Source: a virus
Direction: 5' to 3' (one strand)
Length of the DNA stretch: 64,000 nucleotides
Virus record (IMG/VR): IMGVR_UViG_3300033233_000017
Coordinates: 1 to 64,000 of that record
Within the stretch, counting starts at the first letter, position 1; each line of letters begins with the position of its first letter. Shown piece after piece: positions 46,501-55,100 of this stretch. Below the pieces are notes generated by a model that ran no database searches, was not told the DNA's origin, and worked only from the letters and a program-made list of their open reading frames with translations. A program made the translations under genes and the position numbers.

Positions 46501-49500
46501 CCTGCGATCACTTTGCCGTTCTTGGCGGTATGGATCGGCACCCCGGTGATCTCCGCCACTTTTTCAGCGTCGTTCCCGAAGAACTCGATGTAGTCTCCGT
46601 AGATGGAGCCGGTCAACGTCTGCTGCTTACGCCCGGTCGATTCGAACTTTCCGCCGCTCGCCTCCGATGCCAGATACTCCCTCAATGCGTCCTGCTCGTC
46701 CACGCCGTAATACGCGCCGACGTCCATCTTTTTCGACTCGCCCTGTACGATGCTGGACAGGGTTTTCATCTTCTCGGAGAAGACTTTGGCATTCCATCGG
46801 TCGATGGGGGTGTCTGCAAACAGGTAAAAGACGCGGCCCTTGGACTCGGTAGTCATGCGCCAGATGCGGCCCAGTAATTGCACATTGGACATCGCATCGA
46901 ACTCAGGCGTCATCACGACCACCGTGCGCGGGTGTTTCCCGGTAGTGTCGTCCAGATTGATACCGGTGCCACCCGATTTCGCGGTAGCGATCACGATGTC
47001 GGCTTCGTTGTCCTGGAAACGGCGCATAGCCTCTGCGCCCTTCTCTTCCGCGCCTCCGTGGAGTTCCGCGATCCGGCTCGGGTCGATCCCGGCCTTGATG
47101 AGTTCCGCCTTGAGCGTCTTCGCGGTGCCTTCGGAGGAGTAGATCACTTCTTCCCACTCGTCCACGACCTCGCCATACTGGTTGCGGAGCTTGTGCTTGT
47201 TCTTAACGTCAGAGCGATTCACCCGGCTCGTGAAGATGATGACCTTGCGACCTTCGGCTAGTTCCTTCTGCGCCAGTTTGATGGTGCTCGCCACTTTGAA
47301 CGGTTCCTGCTGGCGGCGCAGGTGCATCAGGCGCACAGCCGGATTTGGCGTCATCATCGCTTTGTCGATGAAGTCCAGGTCCGCCTTGCCCTCTGCGGGG
47401 AGTACCATGTTCAGAGCGTGGATGTCGAGACCGTCAAGGGAAATCTCCTCTTTGCGCATCTTGCCCTGCTCGATCATGCGACCGAACAGCGCGGTGAAGT
47501 TCTTGCGGACTTGCGCCGGGGTGAACCCTTTTCGAATCTCCCAACGGGTAAATGTCTGTCCCTTGGAGTTCTCGTGTTCCACCAACTCCATGCCCAGTTT
47601 GGCGATGGCGGCAGCTTCCGACTGGCCTTCCAGGATGCCGATGCGCTTCAGATAACCGATGTGATAGGGTTTGTCGGCAGGCGTGGCGGTGAGGAATAGG
47701 ACGCCGTGGGCATCGTCGGCCAACCGGGTGATGATCCCAGAGCGGGCAGACGATCCGATGTTCTTGGCCGCGTGTGACTCTTCGCTAATAAACACCGTGT
47801 TCTTGTCCACGGGAGCGGTGCCGCACTTCTCGTACGTGGAGATGTAGAACTTTCCCGGCTCAAACTTAGTGATGCCCTCGTGGTAGCGGATCGGGGCGAT
47901 GCCGTACTCTTTGAGCCAGAATTCGTAGGAGCCCGTGGGCCAATCCGAGTTCGGTTTGGGGAACTTGAATACCTCTGCCGGACCGGCCAGAAAGACGGCT
48001 TTTCCTTGATCGAGGAAATACTTGGCGACGGCGGCGGAGGCCGGCGTCTTGCCGGAACCCGTGCCGCCCGCGTTCAACATCCCTCCGCCAGTCTCGATCT
48101 CCTTGGCGGCGGCGGCGGCGGCTTGTTCTTGATGCGGAGCCAGCGTTGCGGTCTTTGGCTTCGGAACGCTGGAAGCGCCCAGAGTCGGAGGGTTCCCGAC
48201 CGTGATTATTTGCTTGGATATTTTTCCAGTTGGAAGTTCTTGTGAGCGTCCGGATGCTGCTTCATTATTTGCAGCATGTCCATCAGCGCCAGATCCTCCA
48301 TGGAGGGGCCTTCCGAGTCCCAGATCTGCTCCGGCGTTGGGTTGCGGATGACCCGGACCTGCTCCTGTGGCTGGCTTGGCGGTTCCGAGCGTGGGCGGTG
48401 CGACCGGGGCGGATTGGGCATTTTCAGCATATTTGGCCTTCAGGTCTGGAAACGCTGCGAGGTGGCGCTGGAGGCGCTCATCCCCGAGCGAAACCTGCTT
48501 ACTTTCGATGATACTCTCGATCTGTTGCTTGTACCATCCCTTAAAGAAGTCCTGAAACTCCTCGATGTCGGACTTCGACATCGAGGCAGGGAATTCAAAC
48601 GGAGGCGGTTCACCCCCCCCGTTCTGCTGGAAGTTGCCTACTTTTTTTTTAGCCTTCGCCGCTTGGAACTGTTCCAGCGCCTTCGCCATGACTTCATCCG
48701 GGGTCATGTCGAGGATGGTCTTGGGGGCATCGTTGCCCGAGCGGGGAGCCTCTTTCTTAGGCGGTTCTGCGGGTTGGATCACCTCCTTCGAGGCTGGCCC
48801 GCTCGGGACTTTCTGGGACGCCTTCGGCGGCGCTGCTACCGCAGGCGCAAGGGCTTTGAGAATAGCTGAGACGTGGGCATCAGCGATGCGTTCCGCATTT
48901 TTCGCACCTTCTTCGGTGAATGACGCTACTCCCGCACGCTCCATCTCCGCTCGGACCAACTGGCGCTGGTCATAGCGCGGGTTGCCAAAATGCTTCGCGG
49001 TCTTCTCCGTGGGCCACTTATCTACGGGGATGGTGATAGTCGGATAGGTCTTTCCCGCTAACCTAAGACTTCCCGTGATGACACCATTCGCAACCTTGAT
49101 TGTGACTGGGAAATCGCGAACAGACTTGTCTGTGACCTTAACTGGTACTGCCTTCGCAGGCTTGGGTGGTCCCGCTACCGATGGCTTGGCATTCTCAGGC
49201 GCGGGTGGCTCTTTCGAGTAGATCGGCTTTACCACCAACTCCCCGCTCAGTTCGGGACTCTTCGCCTCAATCGGATTGTCGATGGCGAATGCGGACGCTT
49301 CTGTTCTCGCTCGGAGAACCTCCGTTCCGCTCTGTTGGTTGCTCGCTTCAAACCGCACAACCCGGTCCATAGATGGGTGAATCAGTACCGCGCCGTTCTC
49401 CGTTTCGGCACGCAGCCATCCGGTTGGTTTGCCGTGAATATCCAGAGATGAGGTCGCGCGATCCCGAAGAATCTCGATGGGGTCAACATATCGACCCAGA

Positions 49501-52500
49501 ACTTCCTTGGCAGTCCCGTCCTTCCGCCCTGATTTGACGCTGGGAGGCTCGATTGATTTCGGGGATGGATTCGGCGTCTCGGTTGGTGAGAGATCCAGCG
49601 CTTGCTGCGGTTGTTCGTCGATGGGCTTACCGGAGAAGAGGGCGCTGCCCTCCATGTCCGGAGCGGCCACTCCCTGCTTGGCGTTTAACTCTGCTTCGAG
49701 TTGGGCTTTTTGGATGGAGGCTGATCGGGACTCATTGGCGCGTGCGTTTTCTGTGGCGACAGCTTCGGGGTTCCTTCCGAAGAGATCTCCCACCCCGGAG
49801 CCAGTCCCAGTTTCACTGCTCGGACTATCGACGCCAGCACTTGTTCCTTTTCCTCCGCTGAGAGTTTCTTGTAGGGCCTCTCGGACGCGCTCATAAGTCC
49901 GGGCGCGGACTTCGGCTGGTTTTCCGCCTTCGGCAAGTTCACGTGCTCCCTCCTGCAATGCTTCGTTGATGGGGCCGGCGCTGTAGGCTAGTCTACCGTA
50001 TAGCTCCTGCGCTTGCCGCGCCGATTGCGCGACTTCGGCGTTCTTGTCGGTTTGGATGACGTTACCGGATTCGCTCAACCGCTTCGCAGACGCTTCCGAG
50101 GAGACCGCGCCGAACAGTTTCTTCTCCTGCAAGATGCGCTGCTTGACGTAATCTGATAATCCAGCCATCTCGGGAAGGAGATTCACCGTGGCCTCTTCCG
50201 TCCCGAACAAGGTCTCTTCCGACTTCGTTTTCTTGGGCGCACCTTTGGCGAGTTTGATCAGCTCGACCAATCCCCGATTGGTGACGTCGGGACGCTCGGA
50301 CAGTAGCTTTACCAACGCTTCCTGCGCCGGATGGTTGTCTCCCAACATGTTCCCGATGATGACGCCGCGCGCCACTGTGATCTCTTCGTCCACGATCTGA
50401 CGGAATATGGGGTCGGTCAACTTCGAGAGCGCCATGCCCTCGCCTGCTTTGGACTCGCGCAGGGTTAGACCGCGCTGCGCTAGGTCCGCTGGCGTCAGGT
50501 TCGAGTCGCGGAACAGTTTCGCGGCGTCTATGGCGCTTCCGCGCCCTTCTCCGATATTCATGAGCGCCCCGGCGACACGCGCCGCTTGCGGCGTCTTCGC
50601 GTCGTCGAGGTACTGCGCCCGCATGTTCTCTACTCCGAGGCGCTTGGCAAGTTGCAACCGATGATGCCCGTTTACCACGAAGGTCTTCTTCGCTACCGGG
50701 TCCCACCATAGCCAGATTGTGCCAGCTTGCTTGGGGTCCCAGACCGAGACGTCCCGCAGTAGGTCCGTGGTGCCGCCTTGCCCGATGGCGTCCATCTTGT
50801 ACTGAAAGCGATTCGGATCGGCTTCGATGTCCGCCGTGGGCACGATCACCGAGTCCTGATCGGATGGATATGCCGGACGTCCGTTCGGAAGCTTGGAAGT
50901 AGGCGTTGCGGTAGGCGCTACAACCGGCGCTACAACCGGCGCTACAACCGGGGCTACAACCGGGGCCGCTGGAGCGGGAGGAATAGTTTGGGCAACAGGA
51001 GCGGCGGCGGGGGGAACGCCGATGCCGCTGGAGGCGGGAGCGGCGATGCTAGTGCTGCCCAAGGCCGGGGGTTCGGAGGCTGCGCGGATCTGGAGTTCCC
51101 GTTGAGGTGGCTCGGCCCCCTGCGGGGACATCACCACGCGACGTTGATCTTGCCGCAGTTGTTCGAGTTGCAGATTAAGAGTATCCGGAGTCTCCGGAGT
51201 GGTGGAAAGCGCGGCGCTCTTGGGAGCAGCAGCGGGCGGTTCCGCAACCGGAATTCCCATGTCCGTCAGGACCGCCTTGTAAGCGCTCTGCGCTCCCAAG
51301 CTTTCCGCGCCGTGCAGGGCGACTTCGTAGCGATAGCGCAGGCCCAACGGTAGACCGTCGATAGTGGCCTGAATCTGCTGCTGGATCGCGTCGTGCTGTT
51401 GCCGCAGTTCTGGCAGGTTGGTCACGGCACCACGCCGCAATGTTCCTTCGCGGATCTGCTCAGACAGCGGTTGCGCCTGGGCTTCCAGCGCCGCGATCTT
51501 CGCCTGGACTTCCTGTACCTGCGGATCAGCCTTGGCGTTTGGCGTAGCCTGCGGTTCCGGTTGCTTGCTCACCACCTCAAACGATTTCACTTCCGGCGCT
51601 CGTGGCGTGGAGATCGGCGGCATCGGGATCGCCGGTCGCGCTGCTTCCGCAGTGGCGGGAGCGGCAGGCGGCGGAGATACCACCTCGAATGGCTTTACCA
51701 CGGGACGGTGAGCTACCAGGAGCGGAGTTCCTGCCGCTCCTGGTAGAAGCGGTGTCCCTGCGGGCGCGGACGGCATGGCGGGCTCCGGAGTCGCCGTCTG
51801 CGGCTCTCCTGCCGGTGGGAGCATGTTGAGGTTTTCCGGACGCCGCGCGGTGGGCCTTCCTATTCCCCGCGTGGGCACCCCTTCCATCACCACGCCAGCG
51901 GCAATCGAGGCTGGCAGTAGCAGGTTCAGCGCCGTCTCGATGTCTTTCTGGTACGACTCCAGTTCCTTTCCTTGGCCCTTCAGCGCCTTGGACTGCCGGC
52001 GCGCTTCGATCCCGCCTTCGAGTCCCATGGCGGTGAAAGCCACCTGGGGACCGCGCCTCAGAGCTTCGTAGATGGCGTCCCGCACAATGGGGACACGGTT
52101 CAGGGTTGCAGCAACACGTGGAGCTTGTACCAGTTTCCCCAGTGCGCCAACTACGCCGGTCGCGGCAAGCATGGAGGCAAGGCCGTCCGCTGATACGAAC
52201 CCGAGCGCCGTGCCGAGGAACGCGTTGCGCCACGCTTCCGGCTTCGTCTTGGGCGCGGGAAGGTATCCACCATAGCCACTCCACGCGCCTTCCATGACTT
52301 TCTGCGCTTCGGGAGATCCGAGGTCAGCCTTTCCCCACTCCGCGCCGGAGAGCGCCACACCTTTCTCGCGGGCGGGCATTTGCGCGAAACCTTCGACCGA
52401 CTGCTGGATACGCTGCTGTACGCCAGGGTCGAGCATGGCGTCCTGCGGCGGCGCGGGCACCTTGGGCGGGTTCGCCGCGATCTGACGCGCGCCTTCCGAA

Positions 52501-52907
52501 ATCTGCGTGTCCGCGTTGGCGTATGCCTGCGCCAAGGGGATCGGAGGTTGCGCGCCGGGAACTCCAGGAGCCTTCGGAACACCGAAACTACCGGAAGTGA
52601 GACGCCCGATCTCGTCGCTGGCCTGCTTCTTCGAGAGCTTCGGCGGCGCGGGTGGCGCGGGTGGCTCCATGCTCACCGCGACCGGAGCAGTTGGCGCGGG
52701 AGTATGCGCGCGTACGTTGAGTTCCTGCTGTGCTTCGGGAAACTTACTGAACCAGAGTTGCCGTTTGGCCTCTTGGGGAAGATCAATGGCGTCGAACGAG
52801 TCGATGAATTGTCGGCGGTCCTGCGCTCCGTAGAACGCTTTCCAGGCTTGGTCCTTGACCTCCATCGGAACCGCTGTACTGTCCAGGATCGACTTGATAT
52901 CGGGCAT
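43560..52907 (-). CDS. Giant polyvalent protein, 3115 aa (ParB-like, SF2 helicase, 2H phosphoesterase, metalloprotease)
   Basis: Last gene of the ejection-protein series. Modules in order: Pro/Ala-rich N-terminal 180 residues; hydrophobic stretch about 225-265; ParB/Srx-like fold about 685-890 with VNGHHRLQLAKRLG (H748-R750); SF2 helicase about 1590-2080 with GTGSGKT (1615-1621), FISEESHA, TATPAD and QLLGRIWRM; 2H phosphoesterase about 2195-2350 with PHVTVKYG (H2234, T2236) and PHVTVAYV (H2309, T2311); a possible ADP-ribosyltransferase-like stretch about 2375-2480; a TGLDDWLESKK domain about 2530-2610 seen in other polyvalent proteins; and a zincin HEIQH (H2950, E2951, H2954; E2998). Such polyvalent proteins are known in phages and are thought to enter the cell with the DNA. 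Two palindrome copies lie within it. Confidence 0.85.
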   Translation of the reverse strand: MPDIKSILDSTAVPMEVKDQAWKAFYGAQDRRQFIDSFDAIDLPQEAKRQLWFSKFPEAQQELNVRAHTPAPTAPVAVSMEPPAPPAPPKLSKKQASDEIGRLTSGSFGVPKAPGVPGAQPPIPLAQAYANADTQISEGARQIAANPPKVPAPPQDAMLDPGVQQRIQQSVEGFAQMPAREKGVALSGAEWGKADLGSPEAQKVMEGAWSGYGGYLPAPKTKPEAWRNAFLGTALGFVSADGLASMLAATGVVGALGKLVQAPRVAATLNRVPIVRDAIYEALRRGPQVAFTAMGLEGGIEARRQSKALKGQGKELESYQKDIETALNLLLPASIAAGVVMEGVPTRGIGRPTARRPENLNMLPPAGEPQTATPEPAMPSAPAGTPLLPGAAGTPLLVAHRPVVKPFEVVSPPPAAPATAEAARPAIPMPPISTPRAPEVKSFEVVSKQPEPQATPNAKADPQVQEVQAKIAALEAQAQPLSEQIREGTLRRGAVTNLPELRQQHDAIQQQIQATIDGLPLGLRYRYEVALHGAESLGAQSAYKAVLTDMGIPVAEPPAAAPKSAALSTTPETPDTLNLQLEQLRQDQRRVVMSPQGAEPPQRELQIRAASEPPALGSTSIAAPASSGIGVPPAAAPVAQTIPPAPAAPVVAPVVAPVVAPVVAPTATPTSKLPNGRPAYPSDQDSVIVPTADIEADPNRFQYKMDAIGQGGTTDLLRDVSVWDPKQAGTIWLWWDPVAKKTFVVNGHHRLQLAKRLGVENMRAQYLDDAKTPQAARVAGALMNIGEGRGSAIDAAKLFRDSNLTPADLAQRGLTLRESKAGEGMALSKLTDPIFRQIVDEEITVARGVIIGNMLGDNHPAQEALVKLLSERPDVTNRGLVELIKLAKGAPKKTKSEETLFGTEEATVNLLPEMAGLSDYVKQRILQEKKLFGAVSSEASAKRLSESGNVIQTDKNAEVAQSARQAQELYGRLAYSAGPINEALQEGARELAEGGKPAEVRARTYERVREALQETLSGGKGTSAGVDSPSSETGTGSGVGDLFGRNPEAVATENARANESRSASIQKAQLEAELNAKQGVAAPDMEGSALFSGKPIDEQPQQALDLSPTETPNPSPKSIEPPSVKSGRKDGTAKEVLGRYVDPIEILRDRATSSLDIHGKPTGWLRAETENGAVLIHPSMDRVVRFEASNQQSGTEVLRARTEASAFAIDNPIEAKSPELSGELVVKPIYSKEPPAPENAKPSVAGPPKPAKAVPVKVTDKSVRDFPVTIKVANGVITGSLRLAGKTYPTITIPVDKWPTEKTAKHFGNPRYDQRQLVRAEMERAGVASFTEEGAKNAERIADAHVSAILKALAPAVAAPPKASQKVPSGPASKEVIQPAEPPKKEAPRSGNDAPKTILDMTPDEVMAKALEQFQAAKAKKKVGNFQQNGGGEPPPFEFPASMSKSDIEEFQDFFKGWYKQQIESIIESKQVSLGDERLQRHLAAFPDLKAKYAENAQSAPVAPPTLGTAKPATGAGPGHPQPNAGADLGLGRPLHGGSGADGHAANNEAASGRSQELPTGKISKQIITVGNPPTLGASSVPKPKTATLAPHQEQAAAAAAKEIETGGGMLNAGGTGSGKTPASAAVAKYFLDQGKAVFLAGPAEVFKFPKPNSDWPTGSYEFWLKEYGIAPIRYHEGITKFEPGKFYISTYEKCGTAPVDKNTVFISEESHAAKNIGSSARSGIITRLADDAHGVLFLTATPADKPYHIGYLKRIGILEGQSEAAAIAKLGMELVEHENSKGQTFTRWEIRKGFTPAQVRKNFTALFGRMIEQGKMRKEEISLDGLDIHALNMVLPAEGKADLDFIDKAMMTPNPAVRLMHLRRQQEPFKVASTIKLAQKELAEGRKVIIFTSRVNRSDVKNKHKLRNQYGEVVDEWEEVIYSSEGTAKTLKAELIKAGIDPSRIAELHGGAEEKGAEAMRRFQDNEADIVIATAKSGGTGINLDDTTGKHPRTVVVMTPEFDAMSNVQLLGRIWRMTTESKGRVFYLFADTPIDRWNAKVFSEKMKTLSSIVQGESKKMDVGAYYGVDEQDALREYLASEASGGKFESTGRKQQTLTGSIYGDYIEFFGNDAEKVAEITGVPIHTAKNGKVIAGFPQSEQQKYGDMLSDAGIKLGTKFRDSQSMWHRRTRTPPRFQRTGEPPSKEMESEPWRHEFSSTQVNLPASLASKVKAEAAKIPGRDLAANGRETEPHVTVKYGLHTSDPAKVRALLANEPPVTVKLGKTSLSQNDDADVVKIDVDSPDLRRLNKKISGALEVTDTHPTYKPHVTVAYVKPGRGEQYAGSAALDGKNVTIDRVKFSGKDGNKVEIPLGGKAYARPSAKEPDTNTAEIAFYGHSRLQDGYVYRGSEGEAELQKILSSGKIESSGETAARLKKTQHAGLTFFSDRPSIATSYIAKPGYLLEVKKTASLVHEGAGEFSSKTPIPASNIARVLRIEHDAEGPYAVDVTNEVMKSPTSARIQETPKPPVRGPSFQKTTEAVEEPPQLAPMWFSPTAKALEAKMPAAASAEQVTNIVRQFGKADEAKWTGLDDWLESKKGQKVSKAEVLDYLKQNAVEVKEITHSPAGGKTGPEWAEEARRLEREAQWRQRNGAPAAEVQQIWDQHAEAVRHYEQAERYDLSKQIDSVLARKQSDGKFTLSYTPKGSGDYDIVPGTFEPKDLAEKIVTDAQTKPTGEALEYSGLDLKVGGSGMASFYDKILPAYANKYAKKWGAKVGTVRVPGEDVVGMKGVPARYHELHSLDITPEMRKSVLYEGQPQFQKAGNTAVAEPPKALRAPSGLNDNPVLPTDKPMDIFGKADFRYRDRAGAKPAHLFINDAAMRVLRAAFSHINETPVPSFGGVHITAEDATSLSGLLREDPYPNMTSESRSALIRLADAIDHAINTNDEHGFVMVTTEGQTLASVKGAFRHEIQHRHQAAIGKMFNYESMEIHPLYRRASQRLVERYEYEQDPDTLVREVMADGMSGGYARLGLTLEEDISLMSDMLQKVFEHHGERVYDFYRYASPRVRSGILARQHNVAEGGSEPSQGAGEGAVRKAGSGQPPSRSLSRERAKILRGGNAPDVRFKKVVEPPRK
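45401..45414. repeat. 14-bp dispersed palindrome, copy 11
   Basis: GTATGCGCGCAGAC, one unmatched pair, in the polyvalent gene. Confidence 0.6.
50914..50961 (-). repeat. Four 12-bp tandem repeats in the polyvalent gene
   Basis: GGCGCTACAACC three times plus a variant with GGGG, encoding a VVAP run between folded modules. Confidence 0.85.
52702..52715. repeat. 14-bp dispersed palindrome, copy 12
   Basis: GTATGCGCGCGTAC near the start of the polyvalent gene, read as VRAHT. Confidence 0.75.
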
Positions 52908-52910
52908 GGC

Positions 52911-55091
52911 CTATTGCGCTCCAAAGGGATCAGGATTGGAATATCGGTCGGTCTGTACGGCTCCTCCGCGCGTCGGCGGCATAGAGACTCCGAAGGCAGG
53001 AGGACCGCCCTGCTCAGGCGGAAGTGCCGCGCCAGATTGGTCCTTCGCCTGAGAGTAACCCTGTTGCGCTTTCTTGTTCGCGTCAGCGGTGCGCAGAGCG
53101 GTGGCAATCATCGGTTGCGAGAGTAGCTTCTGCCCCCACTTGTTGATGAACTGTTTGGACTCCGCCATCCTGCCCTTCTCCGCCAACTGGAGGCCATTGA
53201 GAAGTAAGTCGTTTATGACTCTGTTCTTGGCGCTGTACGCGATGAGCCCAGGGATAAGACCGAACGCCAACCATGCTGGATTGTGGGTAGCGATGGAGGT
53301 TCCGGCCATCCCGCCTGAGAATAGGTTCCCCACGGAGGAGAGCATACTGTACATAGTCTGCGTGCGCGGAGATCCTCCAACTCCCACCCTGCTCAGTGCG
53401 TCGGCCAGATCCGAGAGACGCTGCAACTCGTTCTGCCCTCCAGGACCGAAGAGGGCCTGGAGCGTGGGCATCCCGACGTCTTCCATGCGTTTCTTCATCC
53501 CGATCAGGTAATCCATGGACTGGTTCGGAGTAGCCTTTGGAACTGAAACTCCGCCTAGAATTTGATCGCGTACGTATTGGTCCTTGAAAATTCCCCACCG
53601 CCGTTGAGCCACGGCTTTTTCTGCCGTAGATCCGTAGCGCATTGGGTACTCGTACAGGGCTTCCCGGACCGCAAATGCTTGGCTCGGGTTGGAGCCCACC
53701 ATCCCGAGGATGCTTTCGGGGATCTCCGCCGTCGCCATGCGACTGACGTTACTGCGGCCAAAGATGCCCATGCCCTCCTGGTAGAAGCGGTTGGCGTCCT
53801 GCCATTTCCTCAAGGCGTCTTGCGCCAGCGCGTTCCCGCGTCCGGCTTCCGCCTGAATCGCGTCCGTGATGGCCCCGGTGAATTTCTTCGCCAACCCTTC
53901 GGCTTGGTTGGCATCGACGGCGTTGAGTTCCGGGGTGTACTTCATCAGGCGCGACCGGATCTCTTTCAACTTGTCCAGTTTGACGAAGGGGAGTTGTTCG
54001 CCTTCCCCGAGATTCGCCATATCCTCCAAAAGCTGCTTTGTGTTTGGGCTCAGTGAGAACGACTTAGCGGACCCCTGCGTAGTTTCGGCCAGCCTTTCTT
54101 CTGCGGTCAGCATCGCTCTGGCGGTATCTCGTAGGTCCCGAACCGGAATCGTCACGTTCGGCGCAATCTCGTCGAATGCCTGATATGCCCGGTCTGCCTG
54201 TTTCCGGAATACCTGTTCTCCGACCTTAATCCCGCGCTGTCCCTGCCGTGCAGCAAGAGCCACCTTCCCCGTAGACCAGGGAGTGATATTCTGCAACTCC
54301 TGTTGGACAGCGTTCTCCCCCGCTACCATGGATTTAGAGCGGCGTAGATTCGCAATACTTCCTCCCACGAGAGATGTTTCTCCGATATATTGCATCGGTT
54401 GGCCGATCTCTCCCGCAATGCTGCCGGTCGCCAAGGCTGGAGCCGGAACGTTGAGGCTGTACTGATCGCTCATGGCCTTCGCCCCGACGTTCTCAGGACG
54501 TTCCGCGCCCGCCCTGAAGATCCCGGTCGCGCCTTTATGGAGCAACCCTGCCGCCGCGCCGAAACCTGCCTGTTTCGTGCCTTCCCAAGTCGCGGTCTTG
54601 ATGGCGTCCCACCAACTCTGTGGAGCACGCGGACCGCCTAGCGCATACTGCGCGACCTGGTCTATCGCGCTACCAACCGCGCCAAGCGCCACGTCCTTGG
54701 CAACTCCCAGTGGGGTGCCTTTGAGAATACGTCCCGCGATGGGGATCTTGTTAATGCCAAAACTCCCGATAGTAGTCGCAATATCGGGAGCCGCCGATGC
54801 AAAGCCGAGTACTGCGCCGCGCACGTCAATGGGTTTAGCTTTTTGGTATCCCAGGGACTCGTTCCGCGCCTCCTGGTTCAAAGAAGGAGGTCCTCCGAAG
54901 CCACCTGGAGATCCGGGAGCTCCGATCAATTGATAGCGGTCTGGGTGGTCCTGAACGAGACGGCCCACCAGTTGGTCATCGGGAAGTTGCGAGACGGGAT
55001 CGGATTGTCCGGCGCGCTCGCGGTAAATCCGCGCCGCGTCCTGGACCGTCCACTTGGTCCCATCCATCTTCTGGAGATAGGGCTCGGCCAT
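52911..55091 (-). CDS. Internal virion/ejection protein, 726 aa
   Basis: The N-terminus (PYLQKMDGTKWTVQDAARIY) and mid segments rich in Gly and Ala (GVAKDVALGAVGSAIDQVAQ) alternate with long amphipathic helices. A hydrophobic stretch lies near the end (AWLAFGLIPGLIAYSA). This layout, and its place directly before the giant polyvalent gene, fits proteins that leave the capsid and form a channel through the host envelope. No enzyme motif. Confidence 0.65.
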   Translation of the reverse strand: MAEPYLQKMDGTKWTVQDAARIYRERAGQSDPVSQLPDDQLVGRLVQDHPDRYQLIGAPGSPGGFGGPPSLNQEARNESLGYQKAKPIDVRGAVLGFASAAPDIATTIGSFGINKIPIAGRILKGTPLGVAKDVALGAVGSAIDQVAQYALGGPRAPQSWWDAIKTATWEGTKQAGFGAAAGLLHKGATGIFRAGAERPENVGAKAMSDQYSLNVPAPALATGSIAGEIGQPMQYIGETSLVGGSIANLRRSKSMVAGENAVQQELQNITPWSTGKVALAARQGQRGIKVGEQVFRKQADRAYQAFDEIAPNVTIPVRDLRDTARAMLTAEERLAETTQGSAKSFSLSPNTKQLLEDMANLGEGEQLPFVKLDKLKEIRSRLMKYTPELNAVDANQAEGLAKKFTGAITDAIQAEAGRGNALAQDALRKWQDANRFYQEGMGIFGRSNVSRMATAEIPESILGMVGSNPSQAFAVREALYEYPMRYGSTAEKAVAQRRWGIFKDQYVRDQILGGVSVPKATPNQSMDYLIGMKKRMEDVGMPTLQALFGPGGQNELQRLSDLADALSRVGVGGSPRTQTMYSMLSSVGNLFSGGMAGTSIATHNPAWLAFGLIPGLIAYSAKNRVINDLLLNGLQLAEKGRMAESKQFINKWGQKLLSQPMIATALRTADANKKAQQGYSQAKDQSGAALPPEQGGPPAFGVSMPPTRGGAVQTDRYSNPDPFGAQ

Positions 55092-55100
55092 GGCTTCTCC

